Position numbers and translations under genes: made by a program. From assembly GCF_900129245.1 (NCBI RefSeq), contig NZ_FQUT01000008.1:124001-188000 (forward strand): a stretch of 64,000 bases of DNA, written 5' to 3'. Positions 34,864-43,387 of the stretch are shown here, piece after piece (position 1 is the first letter of the stretch; each line of letters starts with the position of its first letter). Source of the DNA: Chryseobacterium arachidis. Its GTDB lineage: Bacteria > Bacteroidota > Bacteroidia > Flavobacteriales > Weeksellaceae. The notes under the pieces were generated by a model, which saw only the letters and a list, made by a program, of their open reading frames with translations, was not told the origin of the DNA and did no database searches.

Positions 34864-37779
34864 TTAGAAGTTAAAGTTTAAGCCCATCATATAGACTTTT
34901 GCATTAGGATATGCTCCGTAATCAGTTCCGTCCGACTGTACAGATTCCGGGTTGTATCCACCGTAATAGTGATCTTTTCTCCAAACATTTTCTAAACTCA
35001 CATAGAGCCTTAGGTTTGAAATTTTAAGTTTTTGACTCACTTCCTTATCAAAAGTATACCCAAGCGTAATGTTTTTCAACTGAATATAAGTGGCATCATA
35101 CAGCCATCTTGTATCCAGCAGACCTCCTGTAGTACCATCCAGTCTAGGTGTTTTTCCGTCTCCCGGTTCCGCATCAGAACGCCAACGGTTTGCCCAGTTC
35201 CCCATCACATTTTGGGTAGTCCCCATACTTGTACGGTCGATGGCTCTCCCCAATAATGCATAGCTGTACCCTCCTTTTTGCCCCTGGAAAAATACCGACA
35301 AATCGAAATTTTTATACGAGAATGTATTGGTAAAGCCCCAGTAATAATCAGGAGTTGGTCCACCGATAATGTGACGGTCGTTCTCATCAATTTTACCATC
35401 ACCATTTACGTCTCTGTATTTAACGTCCCCTGCAATGGCTCCCACTGTTTTTGCTACACCAGCATTGGCGATGTCAGCACTCGACAGTACCCCGATTGCT
35501 TCATAAAGATAGAAGGAATTAAGCTCTTCCCCTACCATGATAATATTGGTAAGATCACTGAAACCTGTCGGAATCGGCTTATTATTATTTCCTAATTTTG
35601 TAACTTTATTATTATTGAATGCAATGTTAGCAGAAGTATTCCATTTGAATGCACCCACCAAGTTTCTTGTGCTTAAATCCAATTCTAAACCTGTATTTCT
35701 CACAGAGCCTACATTTCTCCAAATCGTATTATATCCTGTAACTGAGGCGATAGGTTCCTGAAGAAGAAGATCCTTGGTATTTTTAATGTAATAATCTGCA
35801 GTGAAATCGATTCTTTTAAATAAGCCTATTTCCAAACCGAAATCAGAAGATTTTGTTTTTTCCCAGGTAAGATCCGGATTGGCAATGGTATTAGGAATCA
35901 GACCTGTAGAAACCGACCCTCCAAACGAGTAGTTACCTCCCGAAAGCGTTCCGAATGCTCTGTAGTCTCCGATAGAATTGTTTCCGTTTTCCCCCCAGCT
36001 GTATCTCAGCTTCAAGTTGCTCAGCCAGTTCTGATTTTGTAAAAATTCTTCTCTGTCGATTTTCCAACCTCCACCGAAAGCGGCAAAAGTTCCCCAAAGA
36101 TTATTCCAGCCAAACCTTGAAGATCCATCTCTACGGATACTCGCAGAAAGCATGTATTTACCTTTATAATTGTAGTTTACACGTCCAAACATCGAGATCA
36201 GCATCCATTCTGAAGCGGTATATTCTGAATTTAAAACAGACACCGACTGGGTGAAGTTAAATGTTTTTAAATCATCATTAGGAAAACCTCTGTTTCTGTT
36301 GTACTGCGTTGTTGTTCTGTAATTTTCAGCACTGTATCCTGCAATCGCATCAAAATCATGATTTCCGAAAGATTTTTTATAGCTTAACAAACCTTCCCCT
36401 AAGTACCTGTTGTAATTTACCGTTCTTCTGCTTCCGATACTTACCTGCCCCGGCACGTTGGTAATTAAATTGAATGTTGGCGTGTAGCCTGTATTGATAT
36501 TAAAGTTGTTGGTGGCTCCTCCTGATAATTTTAAATTTAATCCCGGTAAAATATCATACGAGAAATACAAACTTGATAATAATCTGAATTCGTTGGTATC
36601 GTTGGTCGTATTTTCCATTAATCCGATCGGACTTTGAGTAGAACCTGCCCATCTGTATTGTAAGTTTTTCCAGAAATTGGTATAAACTCCAGCACTTAGC
36701 TCAGCCACAGGCACCATTGATAACATTTTGTGAGCAGTGTTGTCTTTTCCGTCAACAGTAGCTCCATAACTTTGAGAGTAACTTGGCCGCAAAGTAATTC
36801 CCGCTTTTATTTTATCTGAAAGATTTACATCAATCGCTGCACTCAGATTAAATCTGTTGAAACCTGTATTGATGGCCAAACCTTCCTGATCAAAATAAGC
36901 TCCCGAAATGGCATATTTTATCCCTTTCCCTCCGCCTCTTACAGCAAGCTGGTAATTCTGAATGGCAGCCGGGCGATAGAATTCGTCCTGCCAGTCGATG
37001 TATGCCACCTGATTGGTTCCCCATCGCGGATCGATCATATAATTGATATTGGCTAAATTGTAATCTGTTGTGTTGGCAAGATTAAAATACTGTGCTCTTT
37101 TCTCATAACTGTCTGAAGCTAAATTTCCAGGCGCCAAAGCCGTCCACCTTTTGTTGATGGCTTCGGTTGCAAAATCAATCCACTCTGAACTGGACATGAT
37201 ATCGAGTTTTTTCTCGATCGTCTGAACTCCATAATATTGTGAAAAACTAAAAGTTGGTTTCCCTGAAGCCCCTTTTTTTGTGGTAACAATCACTACACCG
37301 TTTGAACCTCTGGATCCGTACATCGCTGTGGAAGCAGCATCTTTAAGCACGTCAATCGATTGCACATCATCCGGAGAAATATTTGCCATATCATCCACAA
37401 CCATTCCGTCTACCACGTAAACCGGCGAATTACTGGCCGAAATGGATGCTGTACCACGTACTCTGATCTCCAATGGTTCCCCCGGTTTCCCTGAAGTGGC
37501 CCGTGTTTTTACCCCTGCAATCTGACCGGTCAAAGCCTGATCCACTCTCGCAATGGGACGATCTTTAAAGGTTTCTGTATTTACCTTACCTACTGCTCCT
37601 GTAACTTCTCCTTTTTTCTGGCTTCCGTAGGCAATAATGACTACCTCATCAATATCTTTGGTTTTCCCACTGTTTGCCTGTATTGTGTCTTTCGTATTCC
37701 CGGTCTTTGGTTTTTCCTGCGCAAAGGCTAAACCCGTGGCTCCTACCAACAAGCCCAGCGTTATTATCGTTTTTTTCAT
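34864..37779 (-). CDS. SusC/RagA-family TonB-linked outer-membrane receptor
   Basis: 971 residues. Signal peptide 1-21 (GLAFAQ). Only about 20 linker residues follow before the TonB-box-like DIDEVVIIAYGSQKKGEVTGAV and the plug (VDQALTGQIAGVKTRATSGKPGEP, IRVRGTASISASNSPVYVVDGMVVD, IDVLKDAASTAMYGSRGSNGVVIVTT), then a 22-strand-type barrel ending in GLNFNF. The carboxypeptidase-regulatory-like domain usual in SusC is missing, making this a short form. There is no FecR or anti-sigma partner nearby, so control is not by the STN/ECF route. It forms an operon with the SusD gene. Confidence 0.93.
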   Translation of the reverse strand: MKKTIITLGLLVGATGLAFAQEKPKTGNTKDTIQANSGKTKDIDEVVIIAYGSQKKGEVTGAVGKVNTETFKDRPIARVDQALTGQIAGVKTRATSGKPGEPLEIRVRGTASISASNSPVYVVDGMVVDDMANISPDDVQSIDVLKDAASTAMYGSRGSNGVVIVTTKKGASGKPTFSFSQYYGVQTIEKKLDIMSSSEWIDFATEAINKRWTALAPGNLASDSYEKRAQYFNLANTTDYNLANINYMIDPRWGTNQVAYIDWQDEFYRPAAIQNYQLAVRGGGKGIKYAISGAYFDQEGLAINTGFNRFNLSAAIDVNLSDKIKAGITLRPSYSQSYGATVDGKDNTAHKMLSMVPVAELSAGVYTNFWKNLQYRWAGSTQSPIGLMENTTNDTNEFRLLSSLYFSYDILPGLNLKLSGGATNNFNINTGYTPTFNLITNVPGQVSIGSRRTVNYNRYLGEGLLSYKKSFGNHDFDAIAGYSAENYRTTTQYNRNRGFPNDDLKTFNFTQSVSVLNSEYTASEWMLISMFGRVNYNYKGKYMLSASIRRDGSSRFGWNNLWGTFAAFGGGWKIDREEFLQNQNWLSNLKLRYSWGENGNNSIGDYRAFGTLSGGNYSFGGSVSTGLIPNTIANPDLTWEKTKSSDFGLEIGLFKRIDFTADYYIKNTKDLLLQEPIASVTGYNTIWRNVGSVRNTGLELDLSTRNLVGAFKWNTSANIAFNNNKVTKLGNNNKPIPTGFSDLTNIIMVGEELNSFYLYEAIGVLSSADIANAGVAKTVGAIAGDVKYRDVNGDGKIDENDRHIIGGPTPDYYWGFTNTFSYKNFDLSVFFQGQKGGYSYALLGRAIDRTSMGTTQNVMGNWANRWRSDAEPGDGKTPRLDGTTGGLLDTRWLYDATYIQLKNITLGYTFDKEVSQKLKISNLRLYVSLENVWRKDHYYGGYNPESVQSDGTDYGAYPNAKVYMMGLNFNF

Positions 37780-38211
37780 TTATCCGTTGTTAAGTGTTTA
37801 AAAAGATTACCATTACTTTCCTATTTTTAATTCTATACTCACTATAAAGCTGTTAAAGTGCTGTAAAGCCCCATTTTTGTTTGTTTTATAAAAGTATATG
37901 TATTGGAAAACTCTGCTATCCTGTAGTCACCTGTTATTATTCTCATTCGAGAGAAATAGTTAAGGATAAATAATTGTTAATTATTTTTTAAGAGGAGTGG
38001 CTATTGTAAAAAGTAATATCAAGAAAACCTTATAAAAAAGGAGTCGCACTTTGCAAAGAATATATTTTTAATCAACTGAAAAATTGACTAACTTCGGTAT
38101 TTTGTTGGTAAATCTAATTGAAGGCTATGATCAAGCTATTAGCAACCACTAACTGACATGAGAAACGATTGCTTTAGCCCAGAACAAGTCCAGATAAAAT
38201 TAATTTGATAG
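37780..38211. other. Non-coding region upstream of the SusC gene
   Basis: A 494-base gap between the SusC start and the TetR terminator side. I see AT-rich sequence with no supported ORF, repeat or RNA gene and no exact TAnnTTTG box for SusC. Confidence 0.45.
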
Positions 38212-38246
38212 AAAAAACAGCCCTATTAAAAATAAAGCTGTTTTTT
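38212..38246. terminator. Bidirectional hairpin terminator after the TetR gene
   Basis: AAAAAACAGC (38212-38221) and GCTGTTTTTT (38237-38246), perfect 10-bp stem with a 15-base loop. T-runs are present in both directions; it lies 27 bases past the TetR stop. Confidence 0.8.
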
Positions 38247-38273
38247 AAATATTTTATGCAAAATGAGACTGAT

Positions 38274-38855
38274 TTACATAACAGAAAACATAGCTTTCAA
38301 GATATCATCATACACCTGCTTATCTGCTTCTCCGGTACGGGCCAAAACCCTGATTCCCGAATAATTATTAAAAATAAATCTTGCCAACGTTTTAGCATCC
38401 ATATTTTTAGAAATCTGTTCCAAATCCTGACCTTTTTGCATGGCTTTTGTAAAAATACCTTCCATAATCTGGGTATTATTTTGTACAATTTCGGAAATTT
38501 CGGAATCGTGCACAGCCAGCTCAATCGAAGTATTTACCATGAAACAGCCTTTTGTGATGCGGTCTTCCAGACTCTCGATAACTGCCTGTTTGAAAATATT
38601 TTGTAGTGTTTCTTTAATATTTTCTGAAGTATCGAAAAGCTCTACGATCTGATCCTGAGATTGTTTCTGATATTTTTTCAAAGAAGCGACAAATAATTTC
38701 TGCTTATCTCCAAAAGTATCATACAGACTGGAACGGCTCAAACCAAGATGAGTCACCAGGTCCTGCGCCGAAGTCCCGTTGTACCCTTTGTACCAAAAAA
38801 TCTCAATCGCTTTGTCTAATACCTGATCTTCATTAAATTCTTTAGTTCTTGCCAT
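38274..38855 (-). CDS. TetR/AcrR-family transcriptional repressor
   Basis: 193 residues. The DNA-binding domain is at 1-50 (DQVLDKAIEIFWYKGYNGTSAQDLVTHLGLSRSSLYDTFGDKQKLF). The C-terminal ligand domain resembles the type in FLRFIFNN-style repressors (TKGCFMVNTSIELA). It is preceded by its own -7 box and by a palindrome ACGGAACATTCATTCCGG that also occurs, slightly altered, before the SDR gene upstream. This strongly suggests it represses itself and the SDR gene. Ligand unknown. Confidence 0.93.
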   Translation of the reverse strand: MARTKEFNEDQVLDKAIEIFWYKGYNGTSAQDLVTHLGLSRSSLYDTFGDKQKLFVASLKKYQKQSQDQIVELFDTSENIKETLQNIFKQAVIESLEDRITKGCFMVNTSIELAVHDSEISEIVQNNTQIMEGIFTKAMQKGQDLEQISKNMDAKTLARFIFNNYSGIRVLARTGEADKQVYDDILKAMFSVM

Positions 38856-38878
38856 GATTTTAACTTTAAATTGTTAAG

Positions 38879-38886
38879 CAAAGATA
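38879..38886 (-). promoter_or_regulatory. -7 box of the TetR gene
   Basis: Minus-strand TATCTTTG, an exact TAnnTTTG match 24 bases upstream of the TetR start. Confidence 0.65.
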
Positions 38887-38894
38887 AGAAATTT

Positions 38895-38912
38895 ACGGAA
38901 CATTCATTCCGG
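38895..38912. promoter_or_regulatory. TetR operator, copy 1
   Basis: ACGGAA-CATTCA-TTCCGG, an inverted repeat placed 8 bases upstream of the TetR -7 box, where it would overlap the RNA polymerase footprint. It matches copy 2 at 39736-39753. Confidence 0.75.
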
Positions 38913-38929
38913 AATTTGAGAAAAAAATT

Positions 38930-39682
38930 TTAAACTACTGTATTCACAGTTAAACCACCGTCAACAACGATTTCTGCCCCAGTGATGAAAGAAGAATCTT
39001 CTGAAGCCAAGAAACTTACTGTTTTTGCAATTTCGCTGGATTGTGCAAATCTTTTCAATAAAATTTTCTCTCCTAAAACCACACCGAAACCTTCGACTTC
39101 TTCATTTGATAATCCTAATTTTCCATGCAACGGAGTTTCAACAGGACCGGGAGAAACTGCATTCACTCTGATTTTTCTTGATGCCAATTCTACCGCAAAT
39201 ACTTTGTTTAAAGATAAAACTGCTGCTTTACTCGCTGCATACACACTAGAATTTGGCATTCCCAAATGCGCGTTCACCGAAGTGTTTAAAATAATAGAAG
39301 CTCCGTCATTAAGGATCGGTAATAATTTCTGGATTGTGAAATAAACTCCTTTTACATTCACATTCATAATGCTGTCGTAGTGTTCTTCTGAAGCCGAATC
39401 TACAGGCGCGAAAGCCGCAATTCCTGCGTTTAAAAACAAAATATCAACTTTTCCGAACTGAGAAGAAACCTGCTCTACCAAACTGTCAATAGATTTTAAA
39501 TCTGTCTGATCTGCCTGAATTGCTGTTACATTCAGCTCTGTTTCTGCCTGCACAAGTGATTCTTTGTTTCTTCCGGTTACAATCACTTTTGCCCCTTTTT
39601 CTGCCAATTCTTTTGCTGTTGCTAATCCGATTCCGCTATTTCCGCCTGTTACGATAGCTACTTTGTTTTCTAAATTTTTCAT
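38930..39682 (-). CDS. Short-chain dehydrogenase/reductase (classical SDR)
   Basis: 250 residues. TGGNSGIG at 12-19, LNAG at 84-87 in place of the usual NNAG, catalytic Ser135, Tyr148 and Lys152 (YAASK), and the C-terminal VVDGG. TGRN after strand 2 suggests NADP preference. The substrate is unknown. It lies 74 bases upstream of the TetR gene on the same strand; both have the ACGGAA-N6-TTCCGK palindrome beside their -7 boxes, so this enzyme is probably induced when the TetR ligand appears. Confidence 0.92.
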   Translation of the reverse strand: MKNLENKVAIVTGGNSGIGLATAKELAEKGAKVIVTGRNKESLVQAETELNVTAIQADQTDLKSIDSLVEQVSSQFGKVDILFLNAGIAAFAPVDSASEEHYDSIMNVNVKGVYFTIQKLLPILNDGASIILNTSVNAHLGMPNSSVYAASKAAVLSLNKVFAVELASRKIRVNAVSPGPVETPLHGKLGLSNEEVEGFGVVLGEKILLKRFAQSSEIAKTVSFLASEDSSFITGAEIVVDGGLTVNTVV

Positions 39683-39722
39683 TTTTAAAATGTTTTAAAT
39701 ATTGTTTGTAAATTTTCTGATA

Positions 39723-39730
39723 CAAAATTA
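39723..39730 (-). promoter_or_regulatory. -7 box of the SDR gene
   Basis: Minus-strand TAATTTTG, an exact TAnnTTTG match 41 bases upstream of the SDR start. Confidence 0.6.
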
Positions 39731-39735
39731 CATTA

Positions 39736-39753
39736 ACGGAATGATCGTTCCGT
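39736..39753. promoter_or_regulatory. TetR operator, copy 2
   Basis: ACGGAATGATCGTTCCGT, an 18-bp palindrome with 16 of 18 positions symmetric, 6 bases upstream of the SDR -7 box. Same arms and spacing as copy 1. Confidence 0.75.
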
Positions 39754-39823
39754 AATAATAATGTTAAATTTTTGTTAAATTTTATTAATCCTCTTTTTAG
39801 GAGATTTGTCCCCGTTGGAGATA

Positions 39824-39857
39824 TCGCGTCAATCGCGAGCCGTGGTGAATTGTTAGG
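39824..39857. repeat. Palindromic element with GTTAGG end (related to 46187-46242)
   Basis: TCGCG-TCAAT-CGCGA hairpin followed by GCC-N3-GTGA-N3-GTTAGG. The right half matches the element at 46187-46242 (GCGAAGCC-N3-GTGA-N6-GTTAGG). It lies in the 251-base gap between divergent SDR and Crp genes. Confidence 0.4.
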
Positions 39858-39933
39858 TGAAATATTGGGAAAAAGAAGAGTTCATGATTCAAAATAAATT
39901 ATATTTGATACAAAAAGTTATTCCAAAAACTTA

Positions 39934-40503
39934 ATGACGAATATCCTTGCGAACCACATCCAAAAAATCATAAATCTCTCCGAAAGTGAGATAGAACATG
40001 TCCGCTCTTTTTTCACTGAAGAATATTTTCAAAAAAAGGATTTCATTATTCGGGAAAATTATAAAGTAGAACATGTTTATTTCATTATTTCCGGGCTTGT
40101 AAAACTTTCTTATTATGATAAAGAAGGCAAAGAGCACATTATTTCTTTTGCTATGGAAGACTGGTGGGAAAGCGATTATATGGCATTTTATACCCAAACA
40201 AAGGCAACACAAGTATTGCAATGCCTAGAAAAAACTACAGTTTTGAAACTGTCTTATAAAGATTATCATCAATTGCTGAAAGAAGTTCCGAAAATGGTAG
40301 AATTTTTCCTGTCAAAAGCTGTAAACGGGCATATTTCTAACCAGCGAAGAATTTTGTCTTTAATGACGTTAGATGCCAAAGAACGCTACGAACAATTCCT
40401 AAAATACTACCCTTCTCTAATCCAAAGGATTCCTAAAACCACTTTGGCAGCATATCTCGGGCTTTCCCGAGAAACATTGAGCCGTTTTTTCAGAGAGTCC
40501 TGA
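39934..40503 (+). CDS. Crp/Fnr-family transcriptional regulator
   Basis: 189 residues. A cNMP-binding-type beta-roll (about 20-110: FIIRENYKVEHVYFIISGLVKLSY) is followed by a dimer helix and a helix-turn-helix. The recognition helix reads SRETLSR (RETLSR at 179-184), the same R-E-T-x-x-R pattern that contacts TGTGA in E. coli CRP. The protein ends just after this helix, as many Bacteroidota members do. There are no Cys residues for an iron-sulfur cluster, so it is not FNR-like. A perfect TGTGA-N6-TCACA site begins 5 bases after its stop, in front of the Rid-family gene. Confidence 0.92.
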   Translation: MTNILANHIQKIINLSESEIEHVRSFFTEEYFQKKDFIIRENYKVEHVYFIISGLVKLSYYDKEGKEHIISFAMEDWWESDYMAFYTQTKATQVLQCLEKTTVLKLSYKDYHQLLKEVPKMVEFFLSKAVNGHISNQRRILSLMTLDAKERYEQFLKYYPSLIQRIPKTTLAAYLGLSRETLSRFFRES

Positions 40504-40507
40504 TAAT

Positions 40508-40523
40508 TGTGACACAGGTCACA
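40508..40523. promoter_or_regulatory. Crp-type binding site upstream of the Rid-family gene
   Basis: TGTGACACAGGTCACA, a perfect TGTGA-N6-TCACA palindrome. A -7-like GAACTTTG follows at 40545-40552, which would place the site near -41, the classical position for activation. Confidence 0.7.
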
Positions 40524-40580
40524 CCTAATCGAAAACCATATCCTGAACTTTGCTCTATTGTTTAATTAAAAATTTTCAAC

Positions 40581-40970
40581 ATGGAAAAAAGAATCATTAA
40601 TCCGTGGACGTGGCAGGATGGCAGAGATTATGCACAAGCCGTAGAAGTAAAAAACGTTGAGAGCACACTGTACATTTCGGGGCAGACGGCTATTGACGAC
40701 AATGGAATTTCCAGCAACGATGATATGAGAACGCAGATTTCTAAAGCGCTTGAAAACCTTAAAAAGGTAATTTTACAAGCAGATTTTGAAGTAAAAAATA
40801 TTGTTCGTCTCAATATTTATACAACAAATCACGAAGAGTTTTTCAATAATTTTGATGTTTTTCAAAACTGGATTACCGAGCACCAGATTCAGCAGACAAC
40901 GACTGCTATGGAAGTAAAAACTTTATTCGAAACCTTAAAAGTAGAATTTGAAGCAACTGTTGTAAAATAG
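40581..40970 (+). CDS. Rid (YjgF/YER057c/UK114) family protein
   Basis: 129 residues, the normal Rid length. Motifs are LYISGQTAIDDNG, QISKALENLKKVILQADFEVKNIVRLNIYTT and the C-terminal KVEFEATVVK. RidA enzymes hydrolyse reactive enamine/imine intermediates using a conserved Arg shortly before the final VEIEA-type strand; here that stretch reads TAMEVKTLFETLKVEFEA, without an obvious Arg, so classical imine deaminase activity is doubtful. It lies 77 bases downstream of the Crp/Fnr gene with a Crp-type site in between, and is probably activated by it. Confidence 0.88.
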   Translation: MEKRIINPWTWQDGRDYAQAVEVKNVESTLYISGQTAIDDNGISSNDDMRTQISKALENLKKVILQADFEVKNIVRLNIYTTNHEEFFNNFDVFQNWITEHQIQQTTTAMEVKTLFETLKVEFEATVVK

Positions 40971-41003
40971 TGTAATTAAGAAGCTTTTAACTTTGAAACC
41001 ATT

Positions 41004-41036
41004 AATACAACCGTGTTTTCCAGACACGGTTGTATT
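41004..41036. terminator. Bidirectional terminator between Rid and AraC genes
   Basis: A perfect 13-bp stem AATACAACCGTGT / ACACGGTTGTATT with a 7-base loop, between convergent genes. Confidence 0.85.
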
Positions 41037-41060
41037 GTATTTAAAATTTTCAGCTTAAAA

Positions 41061-41981
41061 TCAATTAAAAGATTTTTTAAATTCCAAAGGTGAAAGATGG
41101 GTCTTCGTTTTAAATAACTGACTGAACGATTGTGAATGCTCAAATCCCAAAGCATACGCCACTTCACCCACCGATAAACTGGTTGTTGAAAGCATTTCTT
41201 TCGCTTTATTTATCAGCCTTTCATGAATATGCTGTTGAGTACTTTGTCCTGTTAATGAACGCAGCATATCACTTAAATAGCTTGGAGAAAGGTTCAGTTT
41301 TTCGGCAAAATAACTTACGGTTGGAATACCTTGATGTAAAGAGATTTCGTCATCAAAATACGCATTTAATATCGTTTCAAATTTTTGCAGAAGATCGTTG
41401 CTGGTTGCTTTTCTTGTAATGAACTGACGTTTATAAAAACGATTGGCATAATTTAGCAATAATTCAATTTGGGAAATCATCACATCATGGCTGAAATCGT
41501 CTATTCGTGCATTTAATTCAGATTCAATAAAATTAAAAATAGAAAGAATTGTATTTTTCTCTTCTTCAGACAAATGCAAAGTTTCTTTAATGGAATAAGA
41601 GAAAAACCCGTACTGCTTTATTTTCTTTGCCAATGAATAACCCAAAAAGAAATCCGGATGAATCAACAGCGAATATTGTGAACAAGCCGTATCGCTCCCA
41701 CTTTTTCCTCCGATAATCTGGCCAGGCGCTGCAAACAGTAAACCGCCTTCATCAAAATCATAATAATCCTGTCCATATTCTATCTTTCCGCTCAGTTTTG
41801 GTTTGTAGGAAATTTTATAAAAACTCAAAACATGACGATGCGGAATTGTTTCCACCACAGTGGTATTATTGGCTCCGTTCAGCAAGCTGATGAGCGGATG
41901 CTTCGGCGGCGGTATATTAAAAAAACGATGCGCATCAGTCAATGATTCAAACCGTTGTGGAGTATGATCTTCTTTTTTCAT
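41061..41981 (-). CDS. AraC-family transcriptional regulator
   Basis: 306 residues. An AraC-type cupin N-terminus (HRHVLSFYKISY, GGLLFAAPGQI) is followed by two helix-turn-helix motifs near 205-300 (TVSYFAEKLNLSPSYLSDMLRSLTG, SVGEVAYALGFEHSQSFSQLFKTKT, LSPLEFKK). It is encoded 57 bases downstream of an SDR on the same strand, with a terminator in between, so it has its own promoter or partial read-through. Regulators of this type commonly control the adjacent SDR in Chryseobacterium-like genomes (inference). Confidence 0.92.
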   Translation of the reverse strand: MKKEDHTPQRFESLTDAHRFFNIPPPKHPLISLLNGANNTTVVETIPHRHVLSFYKISYKPKLSGKIEYGQDYYDFDEGGLLFAAPGQIIGGKSGSDTACSQYSLLIHPDFFLGYSLAKKIKQYGFFSYSIKETLHLSEEEKNTILSIFNFIESELNARIDDFSHDVMISQIELLLNYANRFYKRQFITRKATSNDLLQKFETILNAYFDDEISLHQGIPTVSYFAEKLNLSPSYLSDMLRSLTGQSTQQHIHERLINKAKEMLSTTSLSVGEVAYALGFEHSQSFSQLFKTKTHLSPLEFKKSFN

Positions 41982-42000
41982 ATTGTTTTTAAAGATAAGA

Positions 42001-42036
42001 AAAACCGATCACAAAATGAGTAATCGGTTTGTTTTC
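42001..42036 (-). terminator. Terminator of the SDR gene
   Basis: AAACCGAT (42002-42009) pairs with ATCGGTTT (42023-42030). On the minus strand it is followed by TTTTTCTTAT; it lies right behind the SDR stop. Confidence 0.75.
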
Positions 42037-42038
42037 AT

Positions 42039-42875
42039 TTATTTGGATTCGCCTTGTGCAGAACGGGAAACCTCGTCCCATTCTTCCCAAACAGCGATTC
42101 TGTCGGCATAAACAGATTTTGTCCATTCAAGATTACTGCTTCCTAAATTAAATCTCAATGGCGGGTTCTCAGAATCAACCATTTTGAAGAGTGCTTGAGG
42201 AGTGGCTTCAGGATTACCTCTTTCCAAATTTTGCAGACCTTTTATAAATTCAGCTTTAAAATTGCTGTATACTTCCATTCCTTCTGAGAACTTAAGCGAT
42301 TCCTGACTTCCAAATTCGGTTGCATACGCTCCGGGCTCAATGATCGTCACTTTAATTCCGAATTGCTTTACTTCCAGAGCAAGACTTTCATAGATCGCTT
42401 CAAATGCCCATTTAGAGGAACTGTAATATCCAATTACCGGCATTGTAATGTGGCCAAGATTGCTGGAAGTTCCCAAAATATGGCCATATCCCTGTTCCCT
42501 CAGAATCGGCAATCCGGCCTTAACAACATTTACAGGGCCCAAAATATTTGTTTCATATAAAGCTCGGATTTCGTCGGTATCGGCTTCTTCAATTGTTCCG
42601 ACTAATGAATATCCTGCGTTATTCAGTACAATATCAAGTTTTCCAAAATGTTCGTGGGCTTTTTTTACGACTTCCTTCACCTGATCTGCATTGGTAACAT
42701 CCAGTTCTAAAGTAAGAACGCGGTCTCCATATTTTTCATTAAGCACCGAAATACTTTCTAATTTTCTTGCCGTAGCAACAACCTTATCGCCACGTTCCAA
42801 TGCTGCTTCTGTCCAAACTCTTCCGAAACCTCTAGATGCTCCGGTAATAAACCATACTCTATTTTGCTGTGTCAT
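42039..42875 (-). CDS. Short-chain dehydrogenase/reductase
   Basis: 278 residues from the ATG at 42875. An upstream in-frame Met at 42923 is rejected because a -7 box (42901-42908) lies between the two. TGASRGFG at 11-18, NNAG at 85-88, Ser137/138, Tyr151 and Lys155 (YSSSK). KVVATARKLES after strand 2 is typical of the NADP-type SDRs that act on small carbonyls; the substrate is unknown. It is clustered with the AraC regulator. Confidence 0.92.
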   Translation of the reverse strand: MTQQNRVWFITGASRGFGRVWTEAALERGDKVVATARKLESISVLNEKYGDRVLTLELDVTNADQVKEVVKKAHEHFGKLDIVLNNAGYSLVGTIEEADTDEIRALYETNILGPVNVVKAGLPILREQGYGHILGTSSNLGHITMPVIGYYSSSKWAFEAIYESLALEVKQFGIKVTIIEPGAYATEFGSQESLKFSEGMEVYSNFKAEFIKGLQNLERGNPEATPQALFKMVDSENPPLRFNLGSSNLEWTKSVYADRIAVWEEWDEVSRSAQGESK

Positions 42876-42900
42876 TTTAATTAATTTTTGTTTTACATAG

Positions 42901-42908
42901 CAAAAGTA
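42901..42908 (-). promoter_or_regulatory. -7 box of the SDR gene
   Basis: Minus-strand TACTTTTG, an exact TAnnTTTG match 25 bases upstream of the preferred start at 42875, which it helps to decide. Confidence 0.6.
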
Positions 42909-43117
42909 GGACACTTCATACACAGTTTTGTATGCTAACCGCAGACATTTGTAGGCGAATTGAGGAAGTTTAAAATCTATCAGATTTAGCTTATTTTTAT
43001 CATCAAAAGAGGCAAAATATTTATACAGCTATTATTAGAGCATTAAAAGCATTCAAGAGAATAAAAATTAAAGTATTTTTAAATTTAATGTTTTCTTTTT
43101 TAGGTTTAATGATATAA

Positions 43118-43227
43118 TTTATCCTACGAAGATTGAAAGGAAATTTATAAAAGACGCCGCAGGTGCCATCAAAAAAGCAACCGGTTTTACGCCTGTCGGA
43201 TACAATGCGAATTGGCTCCGCAGAGGT
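43118..43227 (+). pseudogene. Remnant of a polysaccharide-deacetylase-like gene
   Basis: In the frame starting at 43141 the translation runs IYPTKIERKFIKDAAG, then AIKKATGFTPVGYNANWLRRG (43168-43227, last residues given in part). The block T-G-x-x-P-V-G-Y-N-x-x-W-L-R resembles a conserved segment of polysaccharide deacetylases. No start codon or other domain parts are present, and the frame ends at a TAA at 43255-43257 after unrelated sequence. The rest of the gene is gone. The family assignment is from memory of the motif and not certain. Confidence 0.45.
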
Positions 43228-43340
43228 AGGTTGATAAAAAAATTATGCACGCTGTAAAAATCACTAATTAATTACCCATTATACCGCTGTACTTTAATTA
43301 GACAAACTCATCAAAACTGTAGATTTTAGAGGGAATTCTA

Positions 43341-43348
43341 TATCTTTG
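43341..43348 (+). promoter_or_regulatory. -7 box of the thioredoxin-like gene
   Basis: TATCTTTG, an exact TAnnTTTG match 39 bases upstream of the ATG at 43388. Confidence 0.6.
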
Positions 43349-43387
43349 GGCTTCGTAATCCAATTCTTATAAAAAGCTAAAAACAAC

